Below, one piece after another: positions 32,395 through 39,770 of a stretch of 39,770 nt of DNA; within the stretch, counting starts at the first letter, position 1; every line of letters begins with the position of its first letter. A model generated the notes under the pieces. The model saw only the letters and a program-made list of their open reading frames with translations, ran no database searches and had not been told where the DNA came from. The stretch is from JAHDBG01 sp963922685 (lineage in GTDB: Bacteria; Pseudomonadota; Gammaproteobacteria; Chromatiales; Chromatiaceae), in assembly GCA_963922685.1 (NCBI GenBank), contig CAWUJM010000011.1, positions 1 to 39,770 of the forward strand, in the 5' to 3' direction. A program made the position numbers and the translations under genes.

Positions 32395-33883
32395 CAGTAG
32401 TGCCTGCGGGTCGCCAGCGCAGATCGGGCTCACGTGCGGCACGTACGTCGTCCAGACGCTGTACTGGCAGTGTATGGGGTGCTGACCGAACCCGTTCCGG
32501 TTCGGTTGCAACTTCTTTCTGCACAGCGATCATAGCAGCAATAAACAGGTCCAGCGTTTCTTTGTCTTCCGTTTCTGTCGGCTCAATCAGGAAACATTCC
32601 GGTACCAGCAGCGGGAAATAAGTGGTTGGCGCATGTACACCATAATCCAGCAGGCGTTTGGCAAAGTCCATCGCACTGACTTTGTGAGTTTGTGCCTGTT
32701 TTTTCAGGGTCAGGATAAATTCATGTGTGGCACGACGCATCGGATAGGCCAGTTCAAAACCCGCCTCACGTAATTTTACTGCCAGGTAGTTTGCATTCAG
32801 AGTGGCATATTCAGCGACACGCTGCATGCCTTCGCGTCCGAGCAGACGTGCATAGATGTAGGCCCGCAGTAATACACCGGCATTACCGGCAAATGCATGT
32901 AGTTTACCGATACTGTGCGGACAGTCGGTCTGCCAGGTGTAGCGTCCGTCTGCGGCCTGTGTGACCATTGGTACCGGCAGGTAGGGCTGCAGTCGCGCAC
33001 TGACGCCAACCGGCCCGGCACCCGGGCCGCCGCCGCCATGCGGCGTGGAGAAGGTCTTGTGCAAATTCATATGGATGACATCAAAGCCCATATCGCCCGG
33101 TCGGACCTTGCCCAGAATCGCGTTCAGGTTCGCGCCATCGTAATATAACAGGCCACCAGCGGCATGTACCAGTTGGGCAATGTCCTGAATCTTACGTTCA
33201 AATACACCGAGTGTTGATGGATTGGTCAGCATGATGCCGGCTGTTTGTGGCCCGAGGGCCTGTTGCAGTGCGGTCAGGTCGACATCACCATCAGCCAGTG
33301 TCGGGATTTCACGTACCTGATAGCCACACATCACTGCAGTCGCCGGATTTGTGCCGTGCGCAGCATCCGGTACGATGATTTCACAACGGGCATGATCACC
33401 ACGGGCAGCATGGTAGGCCCGGATCATCGCGACACCAGTGAACTCACCTTGTGCACCAGCGGCAGGGACGAGTGACACGGCCTGCATCCCGGTCACTGTC
33501 TTCAGTATAGTCTGCAGTTCGTACAGGCAGCGCAGATAGCCCTGACTGTGTGAATCCGGTGCATACGGATGACGGTTCAGCAGCCCGGGCAGCATCGCCA
33601 GGCTGTTACATGCCCGGGGGTTATATTTCATGGTGCAGGAGCCGAGCGGATAAAATGCCGTATCAATCGAAAAGTTTCTGCGCGACAATCGGGTGTAATG
33701 GCGCACTGCCTGCAGCTCAGAGACTTCAGGCAGGGCAGCGGGTTGCTGGCGTCGGAATGAGGTCGGTATGCTACTCAGGTCACACAGTGTATCCGGTGCC
33801 TGGGCAAAGGCACGACGGCCCGGACGGGATTGTTCCTGGATCAGCACAACAGAGTCAGGTGTTTGTGGAAGATGGCGTGGCAT
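32387..33883 (-). CDS. gcvPB: Glycine dehydrogenase (decarboxylating) subunit 2
   Basis: PLP-dependent beta-type subunit of the split glycine decarboxylase, part of the glycine cleavage system. The 498 residues contain LGSCTMKYNPR, VPAAGAQGEFTG, PDAAHGTNPATAVMCGY and the cofactor-binding HMNLHKTFSTPHGGGGPG with Lys276. The partner gcvPA and genes gcvT and gcvH are not in the window. Most Gammaproteobacteria have a single fused GcvP; the split type is found in some. The start overlaps coaE by 29 bases. Confidence 0.94.
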   Translation of the reverse strand: MPRHLPQTPDSVVLIQEQSRPGRRAFAQAPDTLCDLSSIPTSFRRQQPAALPEVSELQAVRHYTRLSRRNFSIDTAFYPLGSCTMKYNPRACNSLAMLPGLLNRHPYAPDSHSQGYLRCLYELQTILKTVTGMQAVSLVPAAGAQGEFTGVAMIRAYHAARGDHARCEIIVPDAAHGTNPATAVMCGYQVREIPTLADGDVDLTALQQALGPQTAGIMLTNPSTLGVFERKIQDIAQLVHAAGGLLYYDGANLNAILGKVRPGDMGFDVIHMNLHKTFSTPHGGGGPGAGPVGVSARLQPYLPVPMVTQAADGRYTWQTDCPHSIGKLHAFAGNAGVLLRAYIYARLLGREGMQRVAEYATLNANYLAVKLREAGFELAYPMRRATHEFILTLKKQAQTHKVSAMDFAKRLLDYGVHAPTTYFPLLVPECFLIEPTETEDKETLDLFIAAMIAVQKEVATEPERVRSAPHTLPVQRLDDVRAAREPDLRWRPAGTTDG

Positions 33884-34466
33884 AGTGCAGATAACGGGTG
33901 TGGTATTGATATAGCGTCTGGTGTAAAGCGGTCAGTGTGTCGACATTCTGTATGATATCGTCGGCAGTTGCCAGATAGTCAGTCCGGCTGCTCTGGCTGG
34001 CGACGATCTGAGCAGCTGCTGTTGCAGATATCTGATCACGTTGCTGAATACGTGCGATCTGGATTTCAACCGGCACATCTATCAGTAATACCCGGTCTGC
34101 CGGATAGTCAGCCTGGCTGGTTGGCCAGAGCGGGATCACCAGTACGACATACGGACTGGTAGCTGCGGCGCACTGTTGTAACATCGTGCGGCGGATCGCC
34201 GGGTGTAATATGGCTTCCAGCTGTGCACGTGCTGCGGTATCCTGAAAAATGCGGCTGCGTAGCCTTGCGCGGGCCAGACTACCGTCTGGCTGCAGCAGGT
34301 CGCGACCCAGAGTCGTGACGATCTGCGCCAGTGCCGGACGACCCGGACGCACCAGCTCCCGGCTGATCACATCCGCATCTGCTACGGCAACGCCAAGCGT
34401 CCTGAAATAGTCACTGGCGGCAGATTTGCCGCTGCCGATACCACCGGTCAGTACCACAGTGTACAT
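33855..34466 (-). CDS. coaE: Dephospho-CoA kinase
   Basis: Last step of coenzyme A synthesis. The 203-residue P-loop kinase begins VVLTGGIGSGKSAASDYF (Walker A GGIGSGKS), followed by DADVISRELVRPG and VVLVIPLW. It starts two bases after the pilD stop, the usual pilD-coaE pair of type IV pilus loci, but pilB, pilC and yacG are not here. Its 3' end overlaps gcvPB. Confidence 0.96.
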   Translation of the reverse strand: MYTVVLTGGIGSGKSAASDYFRTLGVAVADADVISRELVRPGRPALAQIVTTLGRDLLQPDGSLARARLRSRIFQDTAARAQLEAILHPAIRRTMLQQCAAATSPYVVLVIPLWPTSQADYPADRVLLIDVPVEIQIARIQQRDQISATAAAQIVASQSSRTDYLATADDIIQNVDTLTALHQTLYQYHTRYLHYATPSSTNT

Positions 34467-34468
34467 GA

Positions 34469-35302
34469 TCAGAGCAGTGCCGTCAGATACCAGTGGTTGA
34501 TCTCAGTGCCACAGAATAGTGCCAGACAGGCTGCGGCGGCAAGGTGCGGGCCGAATGGCATGGGGGTATGGCGATTCTGGCGGCGCAGCAGGATCAGGCC
34601 AGTGCCGAGCAGGGTGCCACTGAGTGAGGCGAACAGCAGGATCTGGGGTAATAATTCCCAGCCCAGCCAGGCACCGGATGCGGCATACAGTTTGAAGTCG
34701 CCATAGCCGAGGCCATATTTGCCGGTTGCCAGGTGGAACAGATGAAAGACCAGCCACATGCTGACATAGCCGGCGACAGCACCGATGATGGCTGACTCAG
34801 GCGTGGTGAAGGTCTGATGCAGATTCGCAATCAGGCCGAGCCAGAGCAATGGCAGGGTCAGCTGATCCGGCAGCAGTCGGGTATCCCGGTCAATCAGGCT
34901 GAGAGCCAGCAGACACCAGACAAACAAGCAGGCATAAACTGCCGTGATGCTCAGACCGAAATGGCTGACTACCAGCCAGGTTGCCAGAGCAGTCGCTGTT
35001 TCGGTCAGCGGATAGCGAGGACTGATGCTTGCTGCACAATAAGCACACTGCCCGCGCAGCCATAACCAGCTCAGGACGGGTATATTGTGCCACGCACGCA
35101 GGCTGTGCCGACACTGCAGGCAATGTGATCCGGGCCGGATCAGATAATCCAGTCCGAACCAGAGGCGGGTGCCGGCAGCAGGTTCAGGGTCCACCATACA
35201 GATTTTTTGCGGCAACCGGATAACCAGCACATTCAGAAAACTGCCCATGATCAGGCCCAGCAATATCGTAAAACCGGACCAGACCAATGCATCCACGTTC
35301 AC
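34469..35302 (-). CDS. pilD: Prepilin peptidase / N-methyltransferase
   Basis: Cleaves and N-methylates type IV prepilins and type II secretion pseudopilins at the inner membrane. The 277 residues have about eight transmembrane segments, the cytoplasmic zinc loop with C61xxC64 and C86xxC89, and the two catalytic aspartates in SLIDRDTRLLPD and GYGDFKL. GTG start inside the tyrS stop (GTGA overlap). No other pilus gene is in the window, so the substrates lie elsewhere. Confidence 0.95.
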   Translation of the reverse strand: MNVDALVWSGFTILLGLIMGSFLNVLVIRLPQKICMVDPEPAAGTRLWFGLDYLIRPGSHCLQCRHSLRAWHNIPVLSWLWLRGQCAYCAASISPRYPLTETATALATWLVVSHFGLSITAVYACLFVWCLLALSLIDRDTRLLPDQLTLPLLWLGLIANLHQTFTTPESAIIGAVAGYVSMWLVFHLFHLATGKYGLGYGDFKLYAASGAWLGWELLPQILLFASLSGTLLGTGLILLRRQNRHTPMPFGPHLAAAACLALFCGTEINHWYLTALL

Positions 35303-36498
35303 TTGGTTAGGTTGAGGGTGACACGGGCAAAGCGACGCTTACCCACCTGGCAGACGAGGGTAGTGCCTGCGTGTAAGATGAGTTTGTGATCGGCAATCTT
35401 GTTACCGTCCAGCCGCACCGCACCCTGCCGGATCATGCGGATGCCTTCGGACGTGCTGGCAACCAGACTGGCCTGTTTCAGCAGGTGTGTGATACCGATC
35501 TGGCCTGCTTCGGTCTCCAGGGTGATTTCCGGCATCTCGTCGGGTAGTGTGCCCTGCCGGAAGCGTGCGATGAAGTCAGTTCTGGCTCGTTGCGCTTCGG
35601 TGGTGCTGTGAAAGCGGGTGACCAGTTCTTCGCCGAGCATGAATTTGACATCGCGTGGGTTCATACCCGCTGCAGTTCGGGCACGTAGCTGGTCAATTTC
35701 GGTCATGTCGCGCGTGCTGAGCAGGTCAAAATAGCGCCACATCAGCTCATCTGAGATGGACATCAGCTTACCGAACATGTCCGTTGCCGGTTCGGTGATG
35801 CCGATGTAATTATCCAGAGATTTGGACATCTTACGTACACCATCCATTCCCTCCAGCAGAGGGAGTGTGATGATCACCTGCGGTTCCTGCCCGACCTGCT
35901 CCTGTAACTGGCGCCCGACCAGCAGGTTGAATTTCTGGTCTGTGCCCCCCAGTTCTATGTCGGTCTGTATGGCAACCGAATCCCAGCCCTGCACCAGCGG
36001 ATACAGAAATTCATGTATCGCAATCGCCTGCCCGCTTTTGTAACGTTGACTGAAGTCATCCCGCTCTAACATACGGGCAACCGTGTGGCGTGCCGCCAGC
36101 CGGATCAGGCCATCGGTACCGAGTTCACGCATCCAAGTCGAATTGAACAGGATCTGCGTTTTGTCCGGGTCCAGTATCTTAAATACCTGTGCCTGATAAG
36201 TTTCGGCGTTATGCGCAATTTCAGCGGCAGTCAGTGGAGGCCGGGTCTGATTCTTACCGGTCGGGTCGCCAATCATCCCGGTAAAATCGCCGATCAGAAA
36301 CTGAATGTCGTGTCCGAGGGTCTGAAACTGGTACAATTTGTTGAGCAGTACCGTGTGGCCCAGATGCAGATCGGGCGCAGTCGGATCAAATCCGGCCTTG
36401 ATGCGCAGCGGGCGATCCTGTTGCAGTTTGCTGATCAGGTCGGCTTCCGGCAATATGTCGTGTGTGCCCCGGCGGATCAGGTTCAGTGTGGCTTCCAT
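35299..36498 (-). CDS. tyrS: Tyrosyl-tRNA synthetase
   Basis: Class I synthetase charging tRNA-Tyr. The protein (399 residues from the ATG at 36498) has the HIGH-type motif DLHLGHTVLL, the signature KMSKS (in VRKMSKSLDN) and a C-terminal S4 RNA-binding domain (about 335-395). Sequence and length fit the TyrS type common in Pseudomonas-like bacteria. A TTG start nine codons earlier (36525) is possible but would overlap the divergent M23 gene. Only about 20 bases separate it from that gene, so each promoter must lie inside the other's coding region. Confidence 0.95.
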   Translation of the reverse strand: MEATLNLIRRGTHDILPEADLISKLQQDRPLRIKAGFDPTAPDLHLGHTVLLNKLYQFQTLGHDIQFLIGDFTGMIGDPTGKNQTRPPLTAAEIAHNAETYQAQVFKILDPDKTQILFNSTWMRELGTDGLIRLAARHTVARMLERDDFSQRYKSGQAIAIHEFLYPLVQGWDSVAIQTDIELGGTDQKFNLLVGRQLQEQVGQEPQVIITLPLLEGMDGVRKMSKSLDNYIGITEPATDMFGKLMSISDELMWRYFDLLSTRDMTEIDQLRARTAAGMNPRDVKFMLGEELVTRFHSTTEAQRARTDFIARFRQGTLPDEMPEITLETEAGQIGITHLLKQASLVASTSEGIRMIRQGAVRLDGNKIADHKLILHAGTTLVCQVGKRRFARVTLNLTK

Positions 36499-36517
36499 AG
36501 ACAGAGACAGAGGTTTG

Positions 36518-37729
36518 TTGGACAAAAGATTGATACCGCTTTTCGGGATGATATTGGTCGTGTTATCTGTGGGTGTCCGGGCAGAAGGTGGCTGGTATTC
36601 ACATGTGATCTCAGCCGGTGATTCGTTATCTCATATCTTCCAGCAGCATGCTGTTCCGGCAGCGACCTTAGCCACATTGCTCAGGAACCCGGCTATAGCA
36701 CAGCATCTGGCACGTATCCGGCCCGGGCAGATTGTGCATCTCCTGAAAGATCAGCAGCAGGAACTGATTCAGCTGCTGCTGGTGCGCAGCACACGTGAAA
36801 GCCTGCGCATTCAGGCCCGGCAGCCATCCGGCTTTACCGTGACAGTGGATAAAAAGCCAGTCACGACCCGGACTGCCAGTGCTGCCGGGGTGATTCAGTC
36901 TTCGTTATTTCTGGATGGCCAGCGGGCCGGGCTGAGTGATGCGAAGATCATGGAACTGGCGGATCTGTTTCGCTGGGACATAGACTTTGCGCTGGATCTG
37001 CGTCCGGGAGACCAGTTCCGGCTGGTATATGAAGAGCAGGTGCTGGAAGGCCGTAAATGGCGTGATGGCCCGATCCTGGCTGCTGAGTTCATCCATCGCG
37101 GTGAGCGTTATCATGCGTTTCGTTATCAGGACAGTCAAGGGGATATCGCGTATTACAATGCACAGGGCTACAACAAAAAGCGTAGTTTTATCCGTTCGCC
37201 GATTCCGTTAGCCCGGGTCAGTTCCGGCTTCAGCAACCGACGCTGGCATCCGGTACTGCAACGCTGGCGTGCGCACAGAGGCGTTGATTATGCTGCACCG
37301 ACCGGTACCCCGATTAAGGCGACGGGTAAGGGCAAGGTCAGGTTTGTCGGCTGGAAGAAGGGTTACGGGCGTACCGTGATTGTGCAGCATGGCCGGGAGT
37401 ATCAGACATTGTATGCACATTTATCCCGTTATGCCCGAAAATTGCAGGTAGGTCAGCGGGTCGCGCAAAGTGAAGTGATTGGTTATGTCGGTCAGAGTGG
37501 TCTGGCTACGGGTCCACACCTGCATTATGAATTTCGGGTGAACGGGGTACATCGTAATCCGCTGACGATTAAGTTACCGCGTACGTTACGTCTGAAGACA
37601 CAACAGCTGGCAGCCTTTCAGCGTCAGATTGTGCCGTTGTCTGATCAGCTGGCGCAGCTGGAACCTGCAGTGGTCGTGGCGGAGCAGACATCTTATCAGG
37701 CAGATAGCGATGGCACTGGTAATCTTTGA
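36518..37729 (+). CDS. M23-family peptidoglycan endopeptidase (MepM-like)
   Basis: Exported zinc peptidase predicted to cut peptidoglycan cross-links during wall growth. From the TTG at 36518 (403 residues) a signal peptide DKRLIPLFGMILVVLSVGVRA is formed (given as start and end DKRLIP...GVRA), followed by a LysM/OapA-like segment SHVISAGDSLSHIFQQHAV. The M23 domain (about 290-385) has all metal ligands: HRGVDYAAPTGTP (H-x3-D) and GPHLHYEF (HxH). AGAGG precedes the TTG at short spacing; no ATG gives a complete signal peptide. Divergent tyrS and a downstream M23 gene is a common gammaproteobacterial order. The next gene overlaps by 20 bases. Confidence 0.88.
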   Translation: MDKRLIPLFGMILVVLSVGVRAEGGWYSHVISAGDSLSHIFQQHAVPAATLATLLRNPAIAQHLARIRPGQIVHLLKDQQQELIQLLLVRSTRESLRIQARQPSGFTVTVDKKPVTTRTASAAGVIQSSLFLDGQRAGLSDAKIMELADLFRWDIDFALDLRPGDQFRLVYEEQVLEGRKWRDGPILAAEFIHRGERYHAFRYQDSQGDIAYYNAQGYNKKRSFIRSPIPLARVSSGFSNRRWHPVLQRWRAHRGVDYAAPTGTPIKATGKGKVRFVGWKKGYGRTVIVQHGREYQTLYAHLSRYARKLQVGQRVAQSEVIGYVGQSGLATGPHLHYEFRVNGVHRNPLTIKLPRTLRLKTQQLAAFQRQIVPLSDQLAQLEPAVVVAEQTSYQADSDGTGNL

Positions 37730-38381
37730 TTTAGACAGTACCCTGATTGAAGGCGACTCAGATTTTTTGTGGGGCCAGTATCTGGTCGAACAGGGTGTGG
37801 TGGATGCTGCTGAGTATGCCGCAAAGAATGCACAGTTTTTTGCCGACTATAAAGCAGGCACACTGGATATTGCGGCCTTCCAGCGTTTCGCGCTGTGCCC
37901 ACTGGCGCAACACGCGCTGGGTGATCTGATTCGCTGGCGGGCGGATTTTGTCGTGGACAAGATCCGGCCCCTGATCCGGCCAGAGGCACTGAAGGTAGTG
38001 CTGCAACATCATCGGGCCGGGGATGTGTTACTGATTATCACGGCGACTAACAGCTTTGTGACGCGACCAATTGCGGACTGTTTTGGCATTGTGCACCTGA
38101 TCGGGACCGAACCGGAACGCTGCGGCGATCAGTTTACCGGTCAGGTTAGCGGTATCCCCAGTTTTCGCGCGGGGAAGGTGGCCCGGTTGCAGGACTGGTT
38201 ACAGGTGCATCAGTTATCGCTGGTTGACAGTGTGTTTTACAGCGATTCGCACAATGACCTGCCGTTGTTACAGACAGTAGACCATCCGGTTGCGGTGAAT
38301 CCGGATGAGACATTGCAGGCACACGCGATTGCACAGGACTGGCCGATCCGCGACTGGCGTCATACTGTGGCTACCGGTTGA
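37710..38381 (+). CDS. HAD-IB family phosphatase
   Basis: A 223-residue hydrolase of the SerB-like HAD-IB group. Motif I is FDLDSTLIEGDSD with Asp7 and Asp9, motif II is ITATNSF, Lys in RAGKVARL is motif III, and YSDSHNDLPLL is motif IV. Homologues are annotated variously as phosphoserine, histidinol-phosphate or other phosphatases; the substrate cannot be told here. The ATG at 37710 lies within the M23 gene, and the stop overlaps the start of the permease gene. Confidence 0.85.
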   Translation: MALVIFDLDSTLIEGDSDFLWGQYLVEQGVVDAAEYAAKNAQFFADYKAGTLDIAAFQRFALCPLAQHALGDLIRWRADFVVDKIRPLIRPEALKVVLQHHRAGDVLLIITATNSFVTRPIADCFGIVHLIGTEPERCGDQFTGQVSGIPSFRAGKVARLQDWLQVHQLSLVDSVFYSDSHNDLPLLQTVDHPVAVNPDETLQAHAIAQDWPIRDWRHTVATG

Positions 38382-39346
38382 GCACGTACTGGATCCTGTG
38401 GAGTGCGAGCCTGGGGCTGACCCTGATCAGCCTGACCGTGTCTTTGCTGGTGGGTAGTGCTGAGATCGCCCCGGCTGAGGTGTGGCGGTATGTATTGTCG
38501 GATGACGGCAGCCTGTCTGACCGTATCATCGATGAATTGCGTCTGCCACGCACCCTGTCAGCATTTGCAGTTGGCGGTGTACTGGCGTTAGCTGGTGCGC
38601 TGATGCAGGTCTTATTGCGCAATCCGCTGGCCGATCCGTATGTGCTGGGGGTATCGGGTGGGGCTGCGTGTGCCGTGATGTTGGGCATGTTGCTGAGCCT
38701 GTCCGGCCTGTGGCTGACGCCGCTGGCATTTGGCGGTGCCCTGTTCAGCATTGTGGTGGTATTTGCGCTGGGGCAGGGTGCCTATGCGCACACCACGGAT
38801 CGTTTGTTACTGACTGGTATTGTTGTTGCGGCCGGCTGGTCGGCCCTGATCAGTCTGATACTGAGTCTCGGGCCACCGATGCGGCTGCCCGGAATGTTAT
38901 TCTGGTTGATGGGCGATCTCAGCGATGCGTTATCGCCTCTGGTGGTACTGGCGATACTCGGCGTTGGCCTGCTGGCTGCCCTGTGGCTGGCGCCGCAGCT
39001 CAATCTGGCCGTGTACGGACTGCAACAGGCGGCCTTACTCGGCGTGAATCCGCAACGGCTGCAGCATCAGATATATTTTCTGGCATCCCTGCTGACAGCG
39101 GCAGCGGTCAGTATTGCCGGGGCAATCGGATTTATCGGCCTGATCGTACCGCATATGGTACGGCTGGCGGGTGGGCGGGATCACCGCATTCTGTTGCCGG
39201 TCGCGGTGTTGCTGGGCGGGAGTCTGCTGGTGCTGGCAGATACGCTGGCACGTACCGTGATCAGCCCGATGCAGTTGCCGGTTGGTGTGCTGACCGCGAT
39301 GCTCGGTGTGCCGGTATTTTTGTGGCTGCTGCACCGCAGAATATAG
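38378..39346 (+). CDS. btuC: BtuC/FecCD-type ABC permease
   Basis: A 322-residue inner-membrane permease with about nine or ten helices, of the family importing cobalamin, heme or siderophores. Typical segments: LRLPRTLSAFAVGGVLALAGALMQ, LRNPLADPYVLGVSGGA and IGFIGLIVPHMVRLAGG, the last being the ATPase contact region. The frame opens with TTG overlapping the upstream stop (TTGA). No ATPase gene follows within the window; the next bases hold a gene remnant on the other strand. BtuF at 28845-29612 is the likely binding-protein partner. Confidence 0.86.
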   Translation: MSTYWILWSASLGLTLISLTVSLLVGSAEIAPAEVWRYVLSDDGSLSDRIIDELRLPRTLSAFAVGGVLALAGALMQVLLRNPLADPYVLGVSGGAACAVMLGMLLSLSGLWLTPLAFGGALFSIVVVFALGQGAYAHTTDRLLLTGIVVAAGWSALISLILSLGPPMRLPGMLFWLMGDLSDALSPLVVLAILGVGLLAALWLAPQLNLAVYGLQQAALLGVNPQRLQHQIYFLASLLTAAAVSIAGAIGFIGLIVPHMVRLAGGRDHRILLPVAVLLGGSLLVLADTLARTVISPMQLPVGVLTAMLGVPVFLWLLHRRI

Positions 39347-39366
39347 TGTTGTCGGTAAAAAGGGGC

Positions 39367-39552
39367 TTATTCAGACAGAGTTGTTTGATGAGGCTTTCCG
39401 AGTTCACTGACTCCCAAACAAACGGGGCGAATCATAATACCCCATTTGTAGAGCTTGATGCCTTTTCCATAGATGGTTTGGCTCAATTTGACGACAGGAT
39501 GAACCTCTTTCCATGGTGATGGATACCTCTTGAATTTGCGATAGTGCCAGGA
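39367..39552 (-). pseudogene. Unidentified gene remnant (61 open codons)
   Basis: On the minus strand a 61-codon frame without ATG, bounded by stops, reads like a basic, aromatic-rich protein end (WHYRKFKRYPSPWKE, IYGKGIKLYKWG). It begins 11 bases after the stop of the partial gene at 39564-39770 in another frame, which could mean a frameshifted continuation of the same gene. I cannot assign a family; a transposase remnant is one possibility. Base composition differs from the upstream permease. Confidence 0.3.
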
Positions 39553-39563
39553 TCAGAACAGAC

Positions 39564-39770
39564 TCAGGCCAGGTTTTTCAGGGCCAGCCTGGCCACCTCC
39601 TTCAGCATCAGTGCTAGCGGATGAGGCTCTTGTGCGCTCTGAAATAACCAGAACGCCTCAAAAGCTTCTTCACGCCGCGCAAACAATTTCCGGTGGGAAA
39701 ATTGTTGGAGTGCATACAGCAATTCCCGCTGCGATAGAAACCCCCAATAAAAATAAGGGTTGTAGGGGTG
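39564..39770 (-). CDS. 3' end of an unidentified gene, cut by the window
   Basis: The last 68 codons of a minus-strand gene that enters from beyond the right edge. The residues are rich in Leu, Phe, Arg and Glu (FLSQRELLYALQQFSHR, KLFARREEAFEAFWLF) and end KEVARLALKNLA, which looks like helical protein sequence. No start is visible, and the family is not recognised. Codon use is plausible and no stop interrupts the frame to the edge. Confidence 0.5.
   Translation of the reverse strand, partial: HPYNPYFYWGFLSQRELLYALQQFSHRKLFARREEAFEAFWLFQSAQEPHPLALMLKEVARLALKNLA

Overview
The window reads as chromosomal DNA of a gammaproteobacterium of roughly 50-55 % GC (a by-eye estimate). The blocks rpmH-rnpA-yidC, ispE-tRNA-Gln-prs-rplY-pth, ftsB-ispD, pilD-coaE and dnaX, with outer-membrane genes such as lptE, are typical of Gammaproteobacteria. 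Several neighbours are unusual for that class: a fused F420-precursor (FO) synthase, a sulfite-reduction cluster carrying DUF2849 (a family I associate mainly with Alphaproteobacteria), and a split glycine decarboxylase subunit. I cannot name a genus. There is no phage, integrase or complete insertion sequence, so this is mostly core chromosome with small accessory inserts.

Layout. Positions 54-5524 (minus): dnaX, argA and the 822-residue FO synthase. 5559-10562 (plus): a tandem thioredoxin-fold protein, rpmH, rnpA, yidC, purK and purE, with a good sigma70-type promoter before rpmH. 10571-16414 (minus): a PD-(D/E)XK nuclease, ispE, tRNA-Gln, prs, rplY and pth. 16415-17221 has no gene and is full of inverted and direct repeats. 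17222-21316 (plus): assimilatory sulfur cluster cobA, DUF2849, cysI, cysH (APS reductase type) and DUF934, with copies of one nested-hairpin element before cobA and before cysI. 21313-36498 (minus) is a long tightly packed run: tyrS, pilD, coaE, gcvPB, an Rpn-family nuclease, ftsB, ispD, ampE, btuF, a methyltransferase, a toxin-antitoxin-like pair, a lipoprotein sulfatase, its formylglycine-generating enzyme, lptE, a DUF924 protein, and an AT-rich pair (DUF5675 protein plus a secreted protein). 36518-39346 (plus): M23 peptidase, HAD phosphatase and a BtuC-type permease. The last 400 bases hold the 3' end of an unidentified minus-strand gene and a likely gene remnant.

How the genes work together. 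CobA supplies precorrin-2 for the siroheme of CysI, while CysH reduces APS to sulfite, so the cluster covers the reductive arm of cysteine synthesis. The sulfatase needs its active-site cysteine converted to formylglycine, and the next gene encodes an exported enzyme with the two catalytic cysteines for that. BtuF and BtuC probably belong to one cobalamin uptake system but lie 9 kb apart, and no ATPase gene is in view.

Most notable is the FO synthase. Its C-terminal CofH half has an intact radical-SAM cysteine triad, but the N-terminal CofG half has kept only the first of three cluster cysteines although the rest of that domain is well conserved. The repeat family in the sulfur region and the AT-rich DUF5675/secreted-protein pair are the other places most worth a second look.
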